Notes: a model not told the origin generated them from the letters alone. Shown: positions 53,301 through 63,069, numbered from the stretch's first letter. The stretch: DNA of 64,000 bases from Spongiibacter nanhainus (GCF_016132545.1 NZ_CP066167.1:3904001-3968000); one strand, 5' to 3'. Numbers and translations: made by a program.

Positions 53301-54383
53301 TCAGCCCGGCACCCTGCCGGAGATCGACTCGCTGCTTTCGTTGGGTGCTTCCAGTAGACGCACCTGGGTAAACAGGTGGTGGGCGGCGGTGTGCTCGGTG
53401 AGCGCGTCGGCAGCCAGCAAAATCGCCGCCGCCGTCCAGGTGGGTCGCTCCTCTGGCCACAGCAGGTCTTCGTCAAACTGATAGCCTGTCCAGTATTCTC
53501 CATCCCGGTGCCGCCATTGGTGCAGCCAGCTGTACAGCTGCACTGCCCGGGCGTGATCGCCGGCAGCTAGCAGCGCCAGGGTGAGCTCACAGGATTCTGC
53601 GACGGTGACCCAGGGTTCGTCGGCAACGCAACGACAGCCCATATCGGTTTCGACAAATTCGTGCCAGCGCTGCTGCAAATGCGCACTGGCCTTGGCTTTG
53701 GGAATGACCCCGGTGAGTACCGGATAAAACCAATCCATGGAGTAGCGCGCCTTGCTCTCCCAGGTGCGATCAAAGCGCTCGGGCTTATTGCGCAGTGCCT
53801 CGCCCAGACTCTGCCGGGCCCGATACCAGTCCCGGCGCGGCTGACCCAGCACTACGGAGATATTGAACGCACACTCCAGGCTCTTGTAGATGGAGGCGTT
53901 GCCGGTGCGAAGTGCATCGGCCATGGGCTTGCCCTCGCCGCACACCGCCCAGTTGATATCGCCGTGGTCACTCTGCTGGGCCACAACAAAGTCGATGGCC
54001 GCCTCCACACAGGGCCACATACCCCGCAGAAATGCCCGGTTTTCACTAATCAGGTAATGGTGCCAGACACCGGTGGCCACATAGGCGACAAAGTTGGTTT
54101 CCCGTCGCTCGCGGTTGTCGACCTCGCCGTCCCGGTATGCCGCCCACCAGCTGCCGTCGTCAAGCTGATTGTCCCGCAGCCAGTGATAAGCCCGCTCGGC
54201 GGCGTCAAATTCGCCACCGATACTCAAGCCCATCGCCGACTCTACGTGATCCCAGGGGTCGGCGTGACCACCTTCGAACCAGGGAATGCTGCCATCCGCC
54301 TGCTGGGCGCGCAGCAAAAATGCTACCGTCGGTCGCAAAAATTCGTGGGGGAACAACCCCTTACTGAGAAACAGCCCACTCAT
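53301..54383 (-). CDS. Alpha/alpha-toroid (prenyltransferase/terpene-cyclase-like fold) protein
   Basis: 360 residues from the ATG at 54383, overlapping the methyltransferase stop (ATGA). Repeats of the alpha/alpha-toroid type are visible: FLLRAQQADGSIPWFEGGHADPWDHVESAMGL, AYHWLRDNQLDDGSWWAAYRDGE, and LYSWLHQWRHRDGEYWTGYQFDEDLLWPEERPTWTAAAILLAADAL. The DGSW and DGEYWTGY motifs resemble QW-type repeats of squalene-cyclase/prenyltransferase folds. There is no DXDD or DCTAE acid motif that I can see, so cyclase activity is doubtful. It is the last gene of a three-gene unit. Function unknown. Confidence 0.72.
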   Translation of the reverse strand: MSGLFLSKGLFPHEFLRPTVAFLLRAQQADGSIPWFEGGHADPWDHVESAMGLSIGGEFDAAERAYHWLRDNQLDDGSWWAAYRDGEVDNRERRETNFVAYVATGVWHHYLISENRAFLRGMWPCVEAAIDFVVAQQSDHGDINWAVCGEGKPMADALRTGNASIYKSLECAFNISVVLGQPRRDWYRARQSLGEALRNKPERFDRTWESKARYSMDWFYPVLTGVIPKAKASAHLQQRWHEFVETDMGCRCVADEPWVTVAESCELTLALLAAGDHARAVQLYSWLHQWRHRDGEYWTGYQFDEDLLWPEERPTWTAAAILLAADALTEHTAAHHLFTQVRLLEAPNESSESISGRVPG

Positions 54384-55096
54384 GCCGCCGGCCCTTTTTG
54401 AAAGTACATCACTACCGATTTGCCCATCACTGGGTTTAAACCCCGCTCTAAGGCCCGGGTAAACAGCGGCCGGTCGAGCAGGTCCCACACCAAAAAGCGG
54501 TGGTAGCCTTTAATAAGGGGATGATCGTCCTGGCGCTCCCAGAACAGACACTTTAGCCACCAATAGGGAGCATGCAAGGCGTGGGCCCAGTGGCGCTGGT
54601 AAAAGCGAAAACCCAGCCCCTGGATCTGCTTGCGCAGGGCAGAGGCCTTGAATATCCGCAAATGACCACCCTCTACCTGATGGTAGGCATCACTGAGTGA
54701 CCAGCAGATTCGCTCCGGCCAGGCCCGGGGCACACTGGCGCAGAACAGGCCGCCTGGCTTCAACACCCGCTGGATTTCTTTCAGAGCTCCAGCGTAGTCG
54801 GGAATGTGCTCCAGCACTTCGGAACAAATCACCTTATCAAAACTGTTGTCGGCAAAGGGCAGATTCAATGCATCGGCATTGGCCAGACCAAAGGCCTTTT
54901 GCTGCTGGCCGCTCTCCAGGTAGTCCTGGGCTTTTTGCTGGGCGGTTTTGAGATCATCGAGACAGAGATCGACGCCGATGGCGGTTATCTCCCCCTCCAC
55001 ATAAGCGGAGATAACGTGGCGACCTTCACCGCAGCCCAGGTCCAGCAAGCGGTCACCCGGCTGCAATTGAAAATGTCGAAAATCAACCGTTTTCAC
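54380..55096 (-). CDS. Class I SAM-dependent methyltransferase
   Basis: 238 residues. SAM motif I: LLDLGCGEGRHVISAYVEG (about residues 18-36); motif II/III: ALNLPFADNSFDKVICSEVLEHIPDYAGALKEIQRVLKPGGLF. This is the UbiE-like (Methyltransf_11) fold. The C-terminal part (HALHAPYWWLKCLFWERQDDHPLIKGYHRFLVWDL) is not typical of UbiE and may bind a lipid-linked or sugar substrate. It overlaps the glycosyltransferase gene upstream by 14 bases and the toroid gene downstream by 4. Confidence 0.88.
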   Translation of the reverse strand: MKTVDFRHFQLQPGDRLLDLGCGEGRHVISAYVEGEITAIGVDLCLDDLKTAQQKAQDYLESGQQQKAFGLANADALNLPFADNSFDKVICSEVLEHIPDYAGALKEIQRVLKPGGLFCASVPRAWPERICWSLSDAYHQVEGGHLRIFKASALRKQIQGLGFRFYQRHWAHALHAPYWWLKCLFWERQDDHPLIKGYHRFLVWDLLDRPLFTRALERGLNPVMGKSVVMYFQKGPAA

Positions 55097-56405
55097 GTTC
55101 CATCACCTGCCAGTAGTAATCGGTCATTTGCTCCGCGGCCCGGTGCCAGCAAAACAGCTCTTCAATGCGACGGCGTCCGGCGCGGCCCAGCTCTTGCCGC
55201 CGTTGTGGGTCGTCCAGCAATTGGGCAATCGCTTCCGCCAGGGCAGTGCTGTCTTTCACTGGTACCTGGATCGCGGCATCGCCCACCACTTCTGGCAGCG
55301 CACCGCCATCGGTAGACACCACCGCCGCGCCGCAGGACATCGCTTCCCCCGCCGGCAGACCAAAGCCTTCGTACACCGAGGGCACCACCACCACTTCCGC
55401 CTCGTTGTAATGGCGAATCAGCTGCTCGGTAGAAATCCCCGATACACAGCGAATGTGATCACCTACCCCAAGGCGGGCAATCAACTGCTCGGTGTCGCCA
55501 CCGGGTTTGGGTTTGCCCACCATCAGCAACTCCAGATCCGGGTAGCGCGGCAACAGCGACGCCAGGGCCTCCAAAAGGAAGCTGACACCCTTCAAGGGCT
55601 GATCGGCGGATACCGTGGCCATCAGGCGGCGGGGGACTTTGTCCACCTCGGGCATCGGCCTGAATTCTTCGGTATCGATACCGCAGTGCACCAGTTGGAT
55701 GGCCGCCGGCTGGATAGCAAAGGCGGCGGCGATATCCTGCCGGGAGCGTTGGGAGACCGTGACCACGTTGTGGAGCTGCCGGGCCACCTCACGCTGCATA
55801 AACAAAAAACTGTGCCACCGCCGGATCAGAATACGATCGACAAAGGAATTGGCGGCTTTAAGGGCAATTTTCAGATCACTGGTGATGGGATGGTGAATGG
55901 TAGTCACCAGCGGAAAGCCCAGCTTTTGCAGCTTCAGCATGCCGTAGCTGAGGCTCTGGTTGTCGTGGATAATATCGTAGTGACGGCCGTGCTGCTTGAG
56001 ATACTTCACCACCCGGCGACCAAAACAGTAGGGCTCGGAAAACGCGCCGGTCAGCTTACCTGTCCACTCTATGACATTGGTCCAGGACCTTAAGTGGTGA
56101 GGCCGCAGTGAAGCCAAGCCGGTTTCAAACAGGTTCATGCCCGGCATCTTGATCAACCTGACCCTGGGATCCAGATGGGGATAGGGCTGGCCAGAGATCA
56201 CATCGACTTGATGGCCGGCATCCACCAGCGCCTTACTGAGGTATTTCAGGTAGATGCCCTGTCCGCCACCATAGGGCGCACTGCGGTAGCCCAACAGGCA
56301 GATGCTCAGTGGGCGCCGGGCGCGTTTGTCGGTCAGGTCGATAACGTCGGCAGGTGCAGGCACCGCCGGCGGCGCTACCGGGAGCGTTGAAGAATCCGTA
56401 GACAT
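55083..56405 (-). CDS. Glycosyltransferase family 4
   Basis: 440 residues from the ATG at 56405. GT-B fold: N-terminal Gly-rich loop in SAPYGGGQGIYLKYLSKALVDAGHQVDVISG; C-terminal donor site VVVPSVYEGFGLPAGEAMSCGAAVVSTDGGALPE with the E-x7-E pattern of GT4 enzymes. It probably adds a sugar to a lipid or polyol acceptor at the cytosolic face. A Pro/Ala-rich N-terminal extension of about 30 residues precedes the domain. First gene of the GT4/methyltransferase/toroid unit, whose overlaps imply one translated set. Confidence 0.88.
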   Translation of the reverse strand: MSTDSSTLPVAPPAVPAPADVIDLTDKRARRPLSICLLGYRSAPYGGGQGIYLKYLSKALVDAGHQVDVISGQPYPHLDPRVRLIKMPGMNLFETGLASLRPHHLRSWTNVIEWTGKLTGAFSEPYCFGRRVVKYLKQHGRHYDIIHDNQSLSYGMLKLQKLGFPLVTTIHHPITSDLKIALKAANSFVDRILIRRWHSFLFMQREVARQLHNVVTVSQRSRQDIAAAFAIQPAAIQLVHCGIDTEEFRPMPEVDKVPRRLMATVSADQPLKGVSFLLEALASLLPRYPDLELLMVGKPKPGGDTEQLIARLGVGDHIRCVSGISTEQLIRHYNEAEVVVVPSVYEGFGLPAGEAMSCGAAVVSTDGGALPEVVGDAAIQVPVKDSTALAEAIAQLLDDPQRRQELGRAGRRRIEELFCWHRAAEQMTDYYWQVMERENG

Positions 56406-56705
56406 GGCGGGTCGGCCGTTGTAATGATGTTGTAGTTTTACCGCCGGCACACCCGTCCCGGCCATTTTTGGTAACAGCATTGTAACCACGGCCTGTGGAT
56501 AAATCCACTGACCGGCCTCCGCCATCCGGGGGACCCTGGGGCGGGCATTAGCTTGGTCTCCAGAGGCGTTCCGAGGCAAGTTGCAGGGCATAGCCCAGAA
56601 GCATGCCCGGGAACATGCCCAGGAACATGATAGTATCGCCGCGTCAGCTGGGATACCACGGCCGGACTCAGCCACATAAAAACCACTGCATTCAGAGTAA
56701 AGAGA
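56406..56705. other. Intergenic region between divergent GT4 and lipoprotein genes, with short direct repeats
   Basis: 300 bases. The frames crossing it are shadows with no start signals. A 12-base period is visible at about 56610-56640, where CATGCCCGG, CATGCCCAG and CATGATAG follow one another, each after GAA-type spacers. It probably holds divergent promoters, but I find no convincing -35/-10 pair. Confidence 0.45.
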
Positions 56706-57122
56706 TTGCCTCCTGTGACACCCTTCCGCCTCCGCCAGCTTGCCCCGATTGCGGTCTTGTTATCGCTGTTATCGGCCTGCAACAGTCCCGAGCCCCAGCA
56801 GATTATTGGCGAGTTCTCTACCCAACAGCGGCCCGGCGGCATTCGTCTGTTTGAGTTTCGTGTGCCTCTGGCGCGCCCCAAACTGCGTCCCATCACCTCG
56901 ATCAACACTGCCCAGCAACAAGCCGCTGTGATGGAGCAGTTCGACCCCGATCGCCAGCTGGCGTTGACCCAGCGCTACTTGAAGCGCGATCCAAGGTTGA
57001 TGGAATACTGCCCGCACGGCTACGTCACACTGGAGCAGTATGCGGTGCTGGAACGGATCGTGATTCGCGGCGAGTGCCGCTACAAAAGCCGGGAAGGCGA
57101 GGAGGCACCGCCCCAGAATTGA
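56706..57122 (+). CDS. Small hypothetical lipoprotein
   Basis: About 138 residues. Lipoprotein signal (APIAVLLSLLSAC with lipobox LSAC). The mature part is basic and has no family I recognise; three cysteines besides the lipid one (two near YCPHGYVT and GECRYKS) could form a disulfide. There is no ATG: the start is either the TTG at 56706 or the GTG at 56715, both with only a weak AGAG element upstream. It ends 21 bases from the convergent ilvE gene. Confidence 0.6.
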   Translation: MPPVTPFRLRQLAPIAVLLSLLSACNSPEPQQIIGEFSTQQRPGGIRLFEFRVPLARPKLRPITSINTAQQQAAVMEQFDPDRQLALTQRYLKRDPRLMEYCPHGYVTLEQYAVLERIVIRGECRYKSREGEEAPPQN

Positions 57123-57143
57123 GGCGGTGGGATCAGGCAGAAT

Positions 57144-58070
57144 TTAGCGGACCGGTGTCAGCCACTCCGGGTACTGCTCTCGGCGCCCTTTAACCTGGTC
57201 GAAATAGCGGGTTTGCAGCTCGGTGGTGATTGGCCCACGCTCGCCGGCGCCGATAGTGCGGCCGTCCAGTTCACGGATGGGCAGAACCTCGGCTGCCGTA
57301 CCGGTGAAGAACGCCTCATCCGCAACGTAAACTTCATCCCGGGTAATGCGCTTTTCGTGCAGCTCCAAGCCCATTTCCTGGCAGAAGGCAAAGATGGTGC
57401 CGCGAGTGATGCCATCCAGGCAGCTGGTCAGCTCGGGGGTAAACAGTTTGCCGTCCCGAACGATGAAGATATTTTCACCACTGCCCTCGGCAACGTAGCC
57501 TTCGTTGTCCAGCAGCAGGGCCTCTTCACAACCGCTGTCCAGTGCCTCCCGCAGCGCCAGCATCGAGTTGATGTAGTGGCCATTGGCCTTGGCCTTACAC
57601 ATAGAGATATTGACGTGGTGGCGGGTGTAAGAGCTGCAGCGAACTTTGATACCCAGGTCCCGAGCCTCGGGGCTCATGTAACTGGGCCAGTCCCAGGCGG
57701 CGACTATCACGTGGGTACGCAGGTTGTCGGCCCGCAGGCCCATGCCTTCGCTGCCGTAAAACACCATCGGGCGCAGGTAGGCTTCCTCAAGATCGTTGTC
57801 CTTGACGACCTGTTTTTGCGCCTCATTGATTGCCGCCTTGTCGAAGGGCATCGGCATATTCATGATGTGGGCACTGCGGAACAAGCGGTCGGTGTGCTCC
57901 TGCAAGCGAAAAATACAGGTTCCCCGGCTCTCGGTGTTATAGGCGCGCACACCCTCGAATACGCCCATGCCGTAGTGGAGGGTATGGGTCAACACGTGTA
58001 CTTTGGCATCCCGCCAGGGGATCATTTCGCCATCGAACCAGATCAGACCATCGCGATCAGCCATGGACAT
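57144..58070 (-). CDS. ilvE: IlvE, branched-chain amino acid aminotransferase
   Basis: 308 residues from the ATG at 58070, with GAGGAGAGAG upstream; the GTG/ATG at 58088 adds six residues without need. A PLP enzyme that interconverts Leu, Ile, Val and their keto acids. Hallmarks: IWFDGEMIPWRDAKVHVLTHTLHYGMGVFEGVRAY, the PLP Lys in CKAKANGHYINSMLA, and EEALLLDNEGYVAEGSGENIFIV. Located immediately before glnE, joining two nitrogen-metabolism genes on the same strand. Confidence 0.95.
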   Translation of the reverse strand: MSMADRDGLIWFDGEMIPWRDAKVHVLTHTLHYGMGVFEGVRAYNTESRGTCIFRLQEHTDRLFRSAHIMNMPMPFDKAAINEAQKQVVKDNDLEEAYLRPMVFYGSEGMGLRADNLRTHVIVAAWDWPSYMSPEARDLGIKVRCSSYTRHHVNISMCKAKANGHYINSMLALREALDSGCEEALLLDNEGYVAEGSGENIFIVRDGKLFTPELTSCLDGITRGTIFAFCQEMGLELHEKRITRDEVYVADEAFFTGTAAEVLPIRELDGRTIGAGERGPITTELQTRYFDQVKGRREQYPEWLTPVR

Positions 58071-58142
58071 TGTTTTCTCTCTCCTCAATCAGGGCAGCTA
58101 CACAGTCACGGGCTTGGTGTGGTCGCGGTGCCAGTCCGGCGG

Positions 58143-61055
58143 TTAAGCCATCAGTCGCTCCCACAGGGAGGCGACGGTGTCGCGTTCGTCGCGCAATTCA
58201 GAATCGGCAACACGCCCCTTCTGTTCCTGCAAACTGAGTCGGTGCGACTGACTGCGGAAGGCCTTGTAGGCATCAATCAGTGCTAGAGCATCCGCCTCGG
58301 GTAAGAGGTCCTGCTGCTGCAGGGTTTCGAGGATGCGAATATTATCAGTGTAGTGGGCCAGCGGTGGGTGCTGATTCGACCAAGCCAAAACGGCATATTG
58401 GACCATAAATTCAATATCGACGATACCTCCCAGGCCCTGCTTGAGGTCAAATTGCGCGACTTTTTCACCCCCCGACCCTTTGGGCAGCAGGTGGTCGCGC
58501 ATTTTATTGCGCATTGCCACGACTTCCTCTTTCAGTGTCGCGGCATCCCGGGGCTGCTCGCAGATCAACTCCCGACGCAAATGGGTAAATTTTTCCGCCA
58601 GCAACTCGTCGCCGGCCACCACCCGGGCACGCACCAGGGCCTGGTGCTCCCAGGTCCAGGCCTGACCGCGCTGGTAGTCGCGATAGGCATTGAAGGAGGA
58701 CACCAACAAACCCGCATTGCCGGAGGGCCGCAGGCGCATGTCCACTTCATAAAGCGCCCCTAAACGGGTCTGGGTAGTGAGGATATGGATGATGCGCTGG
58801 CCAAGGCGGGTGAAAAACACCGTGCCATCCACCGGCCTGTCACCATCGGTGGCCAGCCCGGCCGGTAAATCGTGGATGAATACCAAATCCAGGTCCGAAC
58901 CATAGCCCAGTTCCAGCCCGCCGAGCTTGCCGTAGCCAACAATAACAAAGTGTTTACGGGCCTCATCGATGCCGGCAAAGTGGCCATGCTTGTCGGTGAG
59001 GTTGTGCCAGGCAATGTCCAATACCGACTCCAGTACCACCTCGGCAATGTAAGTCAGGTAGTCACTGACCTTCATCAGCGGCAGAGTGCCGGAAACCTCG
59101 GACGCCGCCACCCGCAACACGTGGGCAAGGCGGAAGTAGCGCAGCGCTTCCATCTGCGCCTCCAGGTCGTCTTCGGCAATGCGCAGCAAGCGTTGGCGCA
59201 GCTCGCTGCGCAGACCGTCTTTGTCCGGTACCGAGTACAAACTGCTGGCATCCAGTAACTCGTCCAACAGCACCGGTTGCGCGGCGAGCTGGCGGGCAAT
59301 CCAGGGGCTGGCATCGCACAGGCGCACCAGGTGCCCCAGCGCCTGACGGTTTTCCATCAGCAGCACCAGGTAGGCGGTGCGGCGCAGCACCGACTCGATC
59401 AGCGGGATGATGCGCAACAAGGTTTGGGTGGGGTGCTCTGCCTCGCTGGCAGCTTCCAGCAACAGGGGCATAAAGTCGTAAAGGCGCTCGCGACCAGAGC
59501 TCTGCATTCTTTGCACAGCCGCGCTACTCAGCAGCGCCACCAGCATCCGCGCGGCCTCGTCGCCGTCGTCAAAACCCGCCTCCTCAAGCTGCTGGCGCAC
59601 ATGATCGTGATCCAACTCGTCCAGCAGTGTGTGCCAGTGGGCCAGGGTGTTCGGCTCCACATCACTGCCTTCATCCGGGTCGGCGACAATATTGGCAAAG
59701 TGCTTCGCCACCTTGTCGCGATGCCTGGCTAGCTCAACACTAAAGGCCTGCCAGTCTGGGCAACCCATCGCCCAGGCCAAGGCGTCCCGGGCGGCTTGGT
59801 CGGTGGGGAGTTGCTGGGTTTGCTGATCCCGCCAGGCCTGGATAGCGTGCTCGACGTCCCGCAAAAAGCCGTTGGCCTGTTCCAGCTCCTTTACTGCATT
59901 GGTGGGCAGATACTCCAACTCCCGCAGCTCATTGAGCACGGTCACCAGGCTTCGGGCCTGCAGCGACGCTTCCTGACCGCCGCGGATCAGCTGAAAACAC
60001 TGGGCGATAAACTCGATCTCGCGAATCCCACCAGGCCCCAGTTTGATGTTGTCCTCCAGGTTGCGGCGCTGCACTTCCCGCTGAATCATGCCCTTCATAT
60101 CCCGCAGCGCTTCCACCGCCGAAAAATCCAGGTAGCGGCGGAACACAAAGGGCTGCAGCACCGCCATCAACTGCTCACCGGAGGCCACATCACCGGCAAT
60201 GCAGCGGGCCTTGATCATCGCGTAGCGCTCCCAGTCCCGGCCCTGATCCTGGTAGTACTCTTCCAGGGCGTCAAAATTGACCACCAAGGGTCCGCTCTGG
60301 CCGTAGGGACGCAGGCGCATGTCTACTCGGAATACAAAACCGTCCGGAGTGAGGGCATCCAGGGCTTTAATCACGCGCTGACCAAGGCGTATAAAAAACT
60401 CCTGGTTGTCCACTGAGCGCCGGCCACCCTCGGTACTGCCGGCCTCGGGATAGGCAAAAATAAGATCGATGTCGGAAGACAGGTTAAGCTCGTTGGCGCC
60501 CAGCTTGCCCATGGCGATCACCACCATCCGCTGGGGTTCACCGTCTTTGCTGCGGGGCTCTCCCCACTCCTCCGTCATGGCCTGGTAGTGAAAATCCAGG
60601 GCGACCTCAATGCAGGCGACCGCCAAATCGGACAACTCGGCAACCGTCTGCGCCGTGGTCGCCAGGCGATTCAGGTCCCGCCACACAATGCGCAACCAGT
60701 GGCGGTTGCGGAAGCGGCGCAAACAGGCAGCCAGGGCATCGGCGTCGGCCACGGCTGACGCCTCACCCTGCAATTCGTCCAATAAGGCGGGATAGTCCAG
60801 GGGTGCCGACAGCAGGCCTGCTTCGTGGAGCTGCTTGAGGGCATCCGGTATACGGCAGCAGTAGTCGGTAAAAGCCTGGCTACAGCCCAATGCTTTCAAC
60901 AGCTGGGGGCGCTGATCTGACTGGGAAAGCTCGCGATACCAGTGCCGTTGATTATCGTCGCAGCGCTCCATCAAGCTCTGCCAACGCTGCTCGACCTCGG
61001 CGCGACAAGCCTCCGGGATCTCGTTGTTCTGAATCTGTAGTGAAGAGTCCGACAC
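58143..61055 (-). CDS. glnE: GlnE, bifunctional glutamine-synthetase adenylyltransferase/deadenylase
   Basis: 970 residues, normal length. It adds or removes AMP on glutamine synthetase under control of PII and glutamine. Two nucleotidyltransferase domains are visible: N-terminal, MGKLGANELNLSSDIDLIFAYPE (about residues 178-200), and C-terminal, GYGKLGGLELGYGSDLDLVFIHD (about 711-733), each with the paired acids needed for metal. It is followed by ilvE and preceded by a GspE-like gene on the same strand. Confidence 0.96.
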   Translation of the reverse strand: MSDSSLQIQNNEIPEACRAEVEQRWQSLMERCDDNQRHWYRELSQSDQRPQLLKALGCSQAFTDYCCRIPDALKQLHEAGLLSAPLDYPALLDELQGEASAVADADALAACLRRFRNRHWLRIVWRDLNRLATTAQTVAELSDLAVACIEVALDFHYQAMTEEWGEPRSKDGEPQRMVVIAMGKLGANELNLSSDIDLIFAYPEAGSTEGGRRSVDNQEFFIRLGQRVIKALDALTPDGFVFRVDMRLRPYGQSGPLVVNFDALEEYYQDQGRDWERYAMIKARCIAGDVASGEQLMAVLQPFVFRRYLDFSAVEALRDMKGMIQREVQRRNLEDNIKLGPGGIREIEFIAQCFQLIRGGQEASLQARSLVTVLNELRELEYLPTNAVKELEQANGFLRDVEHAIQAWRDQQTQQLPTDQAARDALAWAMGCPDWQAFSVELARHRDKVAKHFANIVADPDEGSDVEPNTLAHWHTLLDELDHDHVRQQLEEAGFDDGDEAARMLVALLSSAAVQRMQSSGRERLYDFMPLLLEAASEAEHPTQTLLRIIPLIESVLRRTAYLVLLMENRQALGHLVRLCDASPWIARQLAAQPVLLDELLDASSLYSVPDKDGLRSELRQRLLRIAEDDLEAQMEALRYFRLAHVLRVAASEVSGTLPLMKVSDYLTYIAEVVLESVLDIAWHNLTDKHGHFAGIDEARKHFVIVGYGKLGGLELGYGSDLDLVFIHDLPAGLATDGDRPVDGTVFFTRLGQRIIHILTTQTRLGALYEVDMRLRPSGNAGLLVSSFNAYRDYQRGQAWTWEHQALVRARVVAGDELLAEKFTHLRRELICEQPRDAATLKEEVVAMRNKMRDHLLPKGSGGEKVAQFDLKQGLGGIVDIEFMVQYAVLAWSNQHPPLAHYTDNIRILETLQQQDLLPEADALALIDAYKAFRSQSHRLSLQEQKGRVADSELRDERDTVASLWERLMA

Positions 61056-61076
61056 GTTAACGCTTTACCAACCTCA

Positions 61077-62855
61077 TTAATTTTGTGAATGCAGAGACGG
61101 CGCCACCCGCAGCACCTCGGCGACCGTGGTTTCACCCACCGCCACTTTCCGGGCGCCGCTCAAGCGCAGGGTATGCATCCCTTTTTTCATCGCCGTAAGA
61201 CGCAGCTCATCCAAGGCCACATCGTCTTTAACCGCCGCCTGGATTTCACCCTCTACCGGCAGGATTTCATAGATCCCCTGCCGGCCGTAGAAGCCAGTGT
61301 TCCGACATTCCAGACAGCCCGGGGCATGGTAGTACTGCTTGGGGGGGCTGACCTTCAAGGGCGCGGTCAGCGCGTTCCAGGCAGCGGGGTCCACCTGCTC
61401 CGGCGGCATTGGCGCTTTGCAATAGGGGCACAGTGTTCTCACCAGCCGCTGAGCCATCACCCCCAGCACAGTGGCGCGGATCAGATATGCCGGCACACCC
61501 AGCTCCAGCAGGCGGGTGACCGCGGAGGGGGCGTCATTAGTGTGTAGCGTAGACAGCACCAAGTGCCCGGTCAGTGCCGCCTGAATGGCCATCTCCGCGG
61601 TTTCCAGATCGCGAATCTCGCCGATCATGATGATGTCGGGATCTTGTCGCAGCAGTGCACGCACACCGCTGGCAAAATCGAGATTTATATTGTGCTGCAC
61701 CTGCATTTGGTTGAAGGCGTCCTCCACCATCTCGATGGGATCTTCAATGGTGCAGACATTCACTTCGCTGGTGGCAATTTGCTTAAGGCTGGAATACAGG
61801 GTGGTGGTCTTACCGGACCCGGTGGGCCCGGTGACCAGCACAATGCCATGGGGGGCGCGAATCATCCGTTGCCAGCGTTTTAGATCCTCGCCCCGCAAAC
61901 CCAGCTCATCAAAATTTCGCAGTAGTACTTCAGGGTCGAAAATCCGCATCACCAGCTTTTCGCCAAAGGCGGTGGGCAGGGTGGAGAGCCGCAGTTCGAT
62001 TTCCTCGCCGCCGGGGTTCTTGGTCTTCAGGCGGCCATCCTGAGGACGGCGCTTTTCCGCGACATCCATACGCCCCAGGATTTTCAAACGACTCACTACC
62101 GCTGTTAGTACCGCCGCCGGCAATTCGTAAACGTCGTAGAGCACGCCGTCGATACGGAAACGGACATTGCCTTTGTCCCGCCGCGGCTCGATATGAATAT
62201 CGCTGGCGCGCTGGTCGTAGGCGTACTGCAGCAGCCAATCGACAATATTGACGACGTGGCTGTCGTTGGCATCCAGATCCTTGAGTTGGCTGATTTCCAG
62301 CAACTGCTCAAAGTTACTGCCACCGCGCCGCTGCTCCCCCGACGCCCCCCGTACCGAGCGAGCCAGACTGTAAAACTCCACCGTGTAGCGGTCGATGGCC
62401 TCGGGGTCGGCCAGCACCCGGCGAATCGGCTTCTTCACCACCTGTTCCAGGGTCGCCTGCCAACTGCGATCCCCCGGCTCGGCGCAGGCCACCACCAGCT
62501 CGTCGCGGCTGTTGGCCACGGCGAGAATGCGATGACGCTGTGCAAAGGCGAAGGACATCACCTCCGTGACGGCGGTCACATCTATTTTCAATGGGTCGAT
62601 GTGGTAAGTACTCAAACCCGCCCGCCCGGCGAGCCAGGTCAGCAGGCGCTCCAAGGTCAGGGGCCGACCACTGCTAGCATCGGGCAGCTGCTGCGCGGCC
62701 AGGTAGTTCAAGGGGTGCTGAACACGGTCTCCCACCATAGGCGGCCGCACCCCCACTCGCTTGGCGACTGATTCGGCGAGAACACCATCCTCCACCAACA
62801 GCCGGGCAATGTGCCCGGTATCCAAGGGGCCGTTGATCTGTGATCCACCGCTCAT
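61077..62855 (-). CDS. GspE/PilB-family secretion ATPase, orphan
   Basis: 592 residues. N-terminal GspE-N-like domain (LLAVANSRDELVVACAEPGDRSWQATLEQV), then the ATPase core: Walker A GPTGSGKTTTLYSSL (about residues 343-357), Asp box and IMIGEIRDLETAEMAIQAALTGH, a His box (STLHTNDA), and the zinc motif CPYC plus CLEC near the C terminus. It would power a type II secretion or type IV pilus-like assembly, but no gsp or pil gene is in the window. Such stand-alone copies occur beside glnE or phosphate genes in related genomes; the partner system is unknown. Confidence 0.88.
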   Translation of the reverse strand: MSGGSQINGPLDTGHIARLLVEDGVLAESVAKRVGVRPPMVGDRVQHPLNYLAAQQLPDASSGRPLTLERLLTWLAGRAGLSTYHIDPLKIDVTAVTEVMSFAFAQRHRILAVANSRDELVVACAEPGDRSWQATLEQVVKKPIRRVLADPEAIDRYTVEFYSLARSVRGASGEQRRGGSNFEQLLEISQLKDLDANDSHVVNIVDWLLQYAYDQRASDIHIEPRRDKGNVRFRIDGVLYDVYELPAAVLTAVVSRLKILGRMDVAEKRRPQDGRLKTKNPGGEEIELRLSTLPTAFGEKLVMRIFDPEVLLRNFDELGLRGEDLKRWQRMIRAPHGIVLVTGPTGSGKTTTLYSSLKQIATSEVNVCTIEDPIEMVEDAFNQMQVQHNINLDFASGVRALLRQDPDIIMIGEIRDLETAEMAIQAALTGHLVLSTLHTNDAPSAVTRLLELGVPAYLIRATVLGVMAQRLVRTLCPYCKAPMPPEQVDPAAWNALTAPLKVSPPKQYYHAPGCLECRNTGFYGRQGIYEILPVEGEIQAAVKDDVALDELRLTAMKKGMHTLRLSGARKVAVGETTVAEVLRVAPSLHSQN

Positions 62856-63025
62856 CTGTACATACCTGTCATAAACTCCTGTTAGGCTTGCCGCCTATTG
62901 CTTGGCACTCGCAACGCTGACACGCTATAGCCCCTACACATACTTTATTACAATAGTATGACAAACACTTAGAAAAAGCCTTGATTTCACTAGGTTTTTG
63001 TGTAGTTAAAGTCGTCGCTGACTCC

Positions 63026-63031
63026 TATAAT
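63026..63031 (+). promoter_or_regulatory. -10 element upstream of the DUF47 gene
   Basis: A perfect TATAAT at 63026-63031, 39 bases before the GTG at 63070. The -35 position has only TAGTTA (63003-63008, 17-base spacing), so an activator such as PhoB may be needed; no clear pho box was found next to it. Confidence 0.5.
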
Positions 63032-63069
63032 GGCAGCGGCTAACTATTGGCGACAACAGGAAGCACACT

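Noticed and set aside
56438-56908. Minus-strand frame of 156 residues across the 56.4-56.9 kb gap
   Set aside because: No start signal, overlaps the lipoprotein gene and GT4 start; low-complexity repeats inflate it.
62856-62885. PHO-box-like CTGTACA, CTGTCAT and CTGTTAG upstream of the DUF47/Pit genes
   Set aside because: The copies start at 62856, 62866 and 62879, so spacing is 10 and 13 bases instead of the 11-base PhoB period, and they overlap the gspE-like start, about 200 bases from the DUF47 gene.
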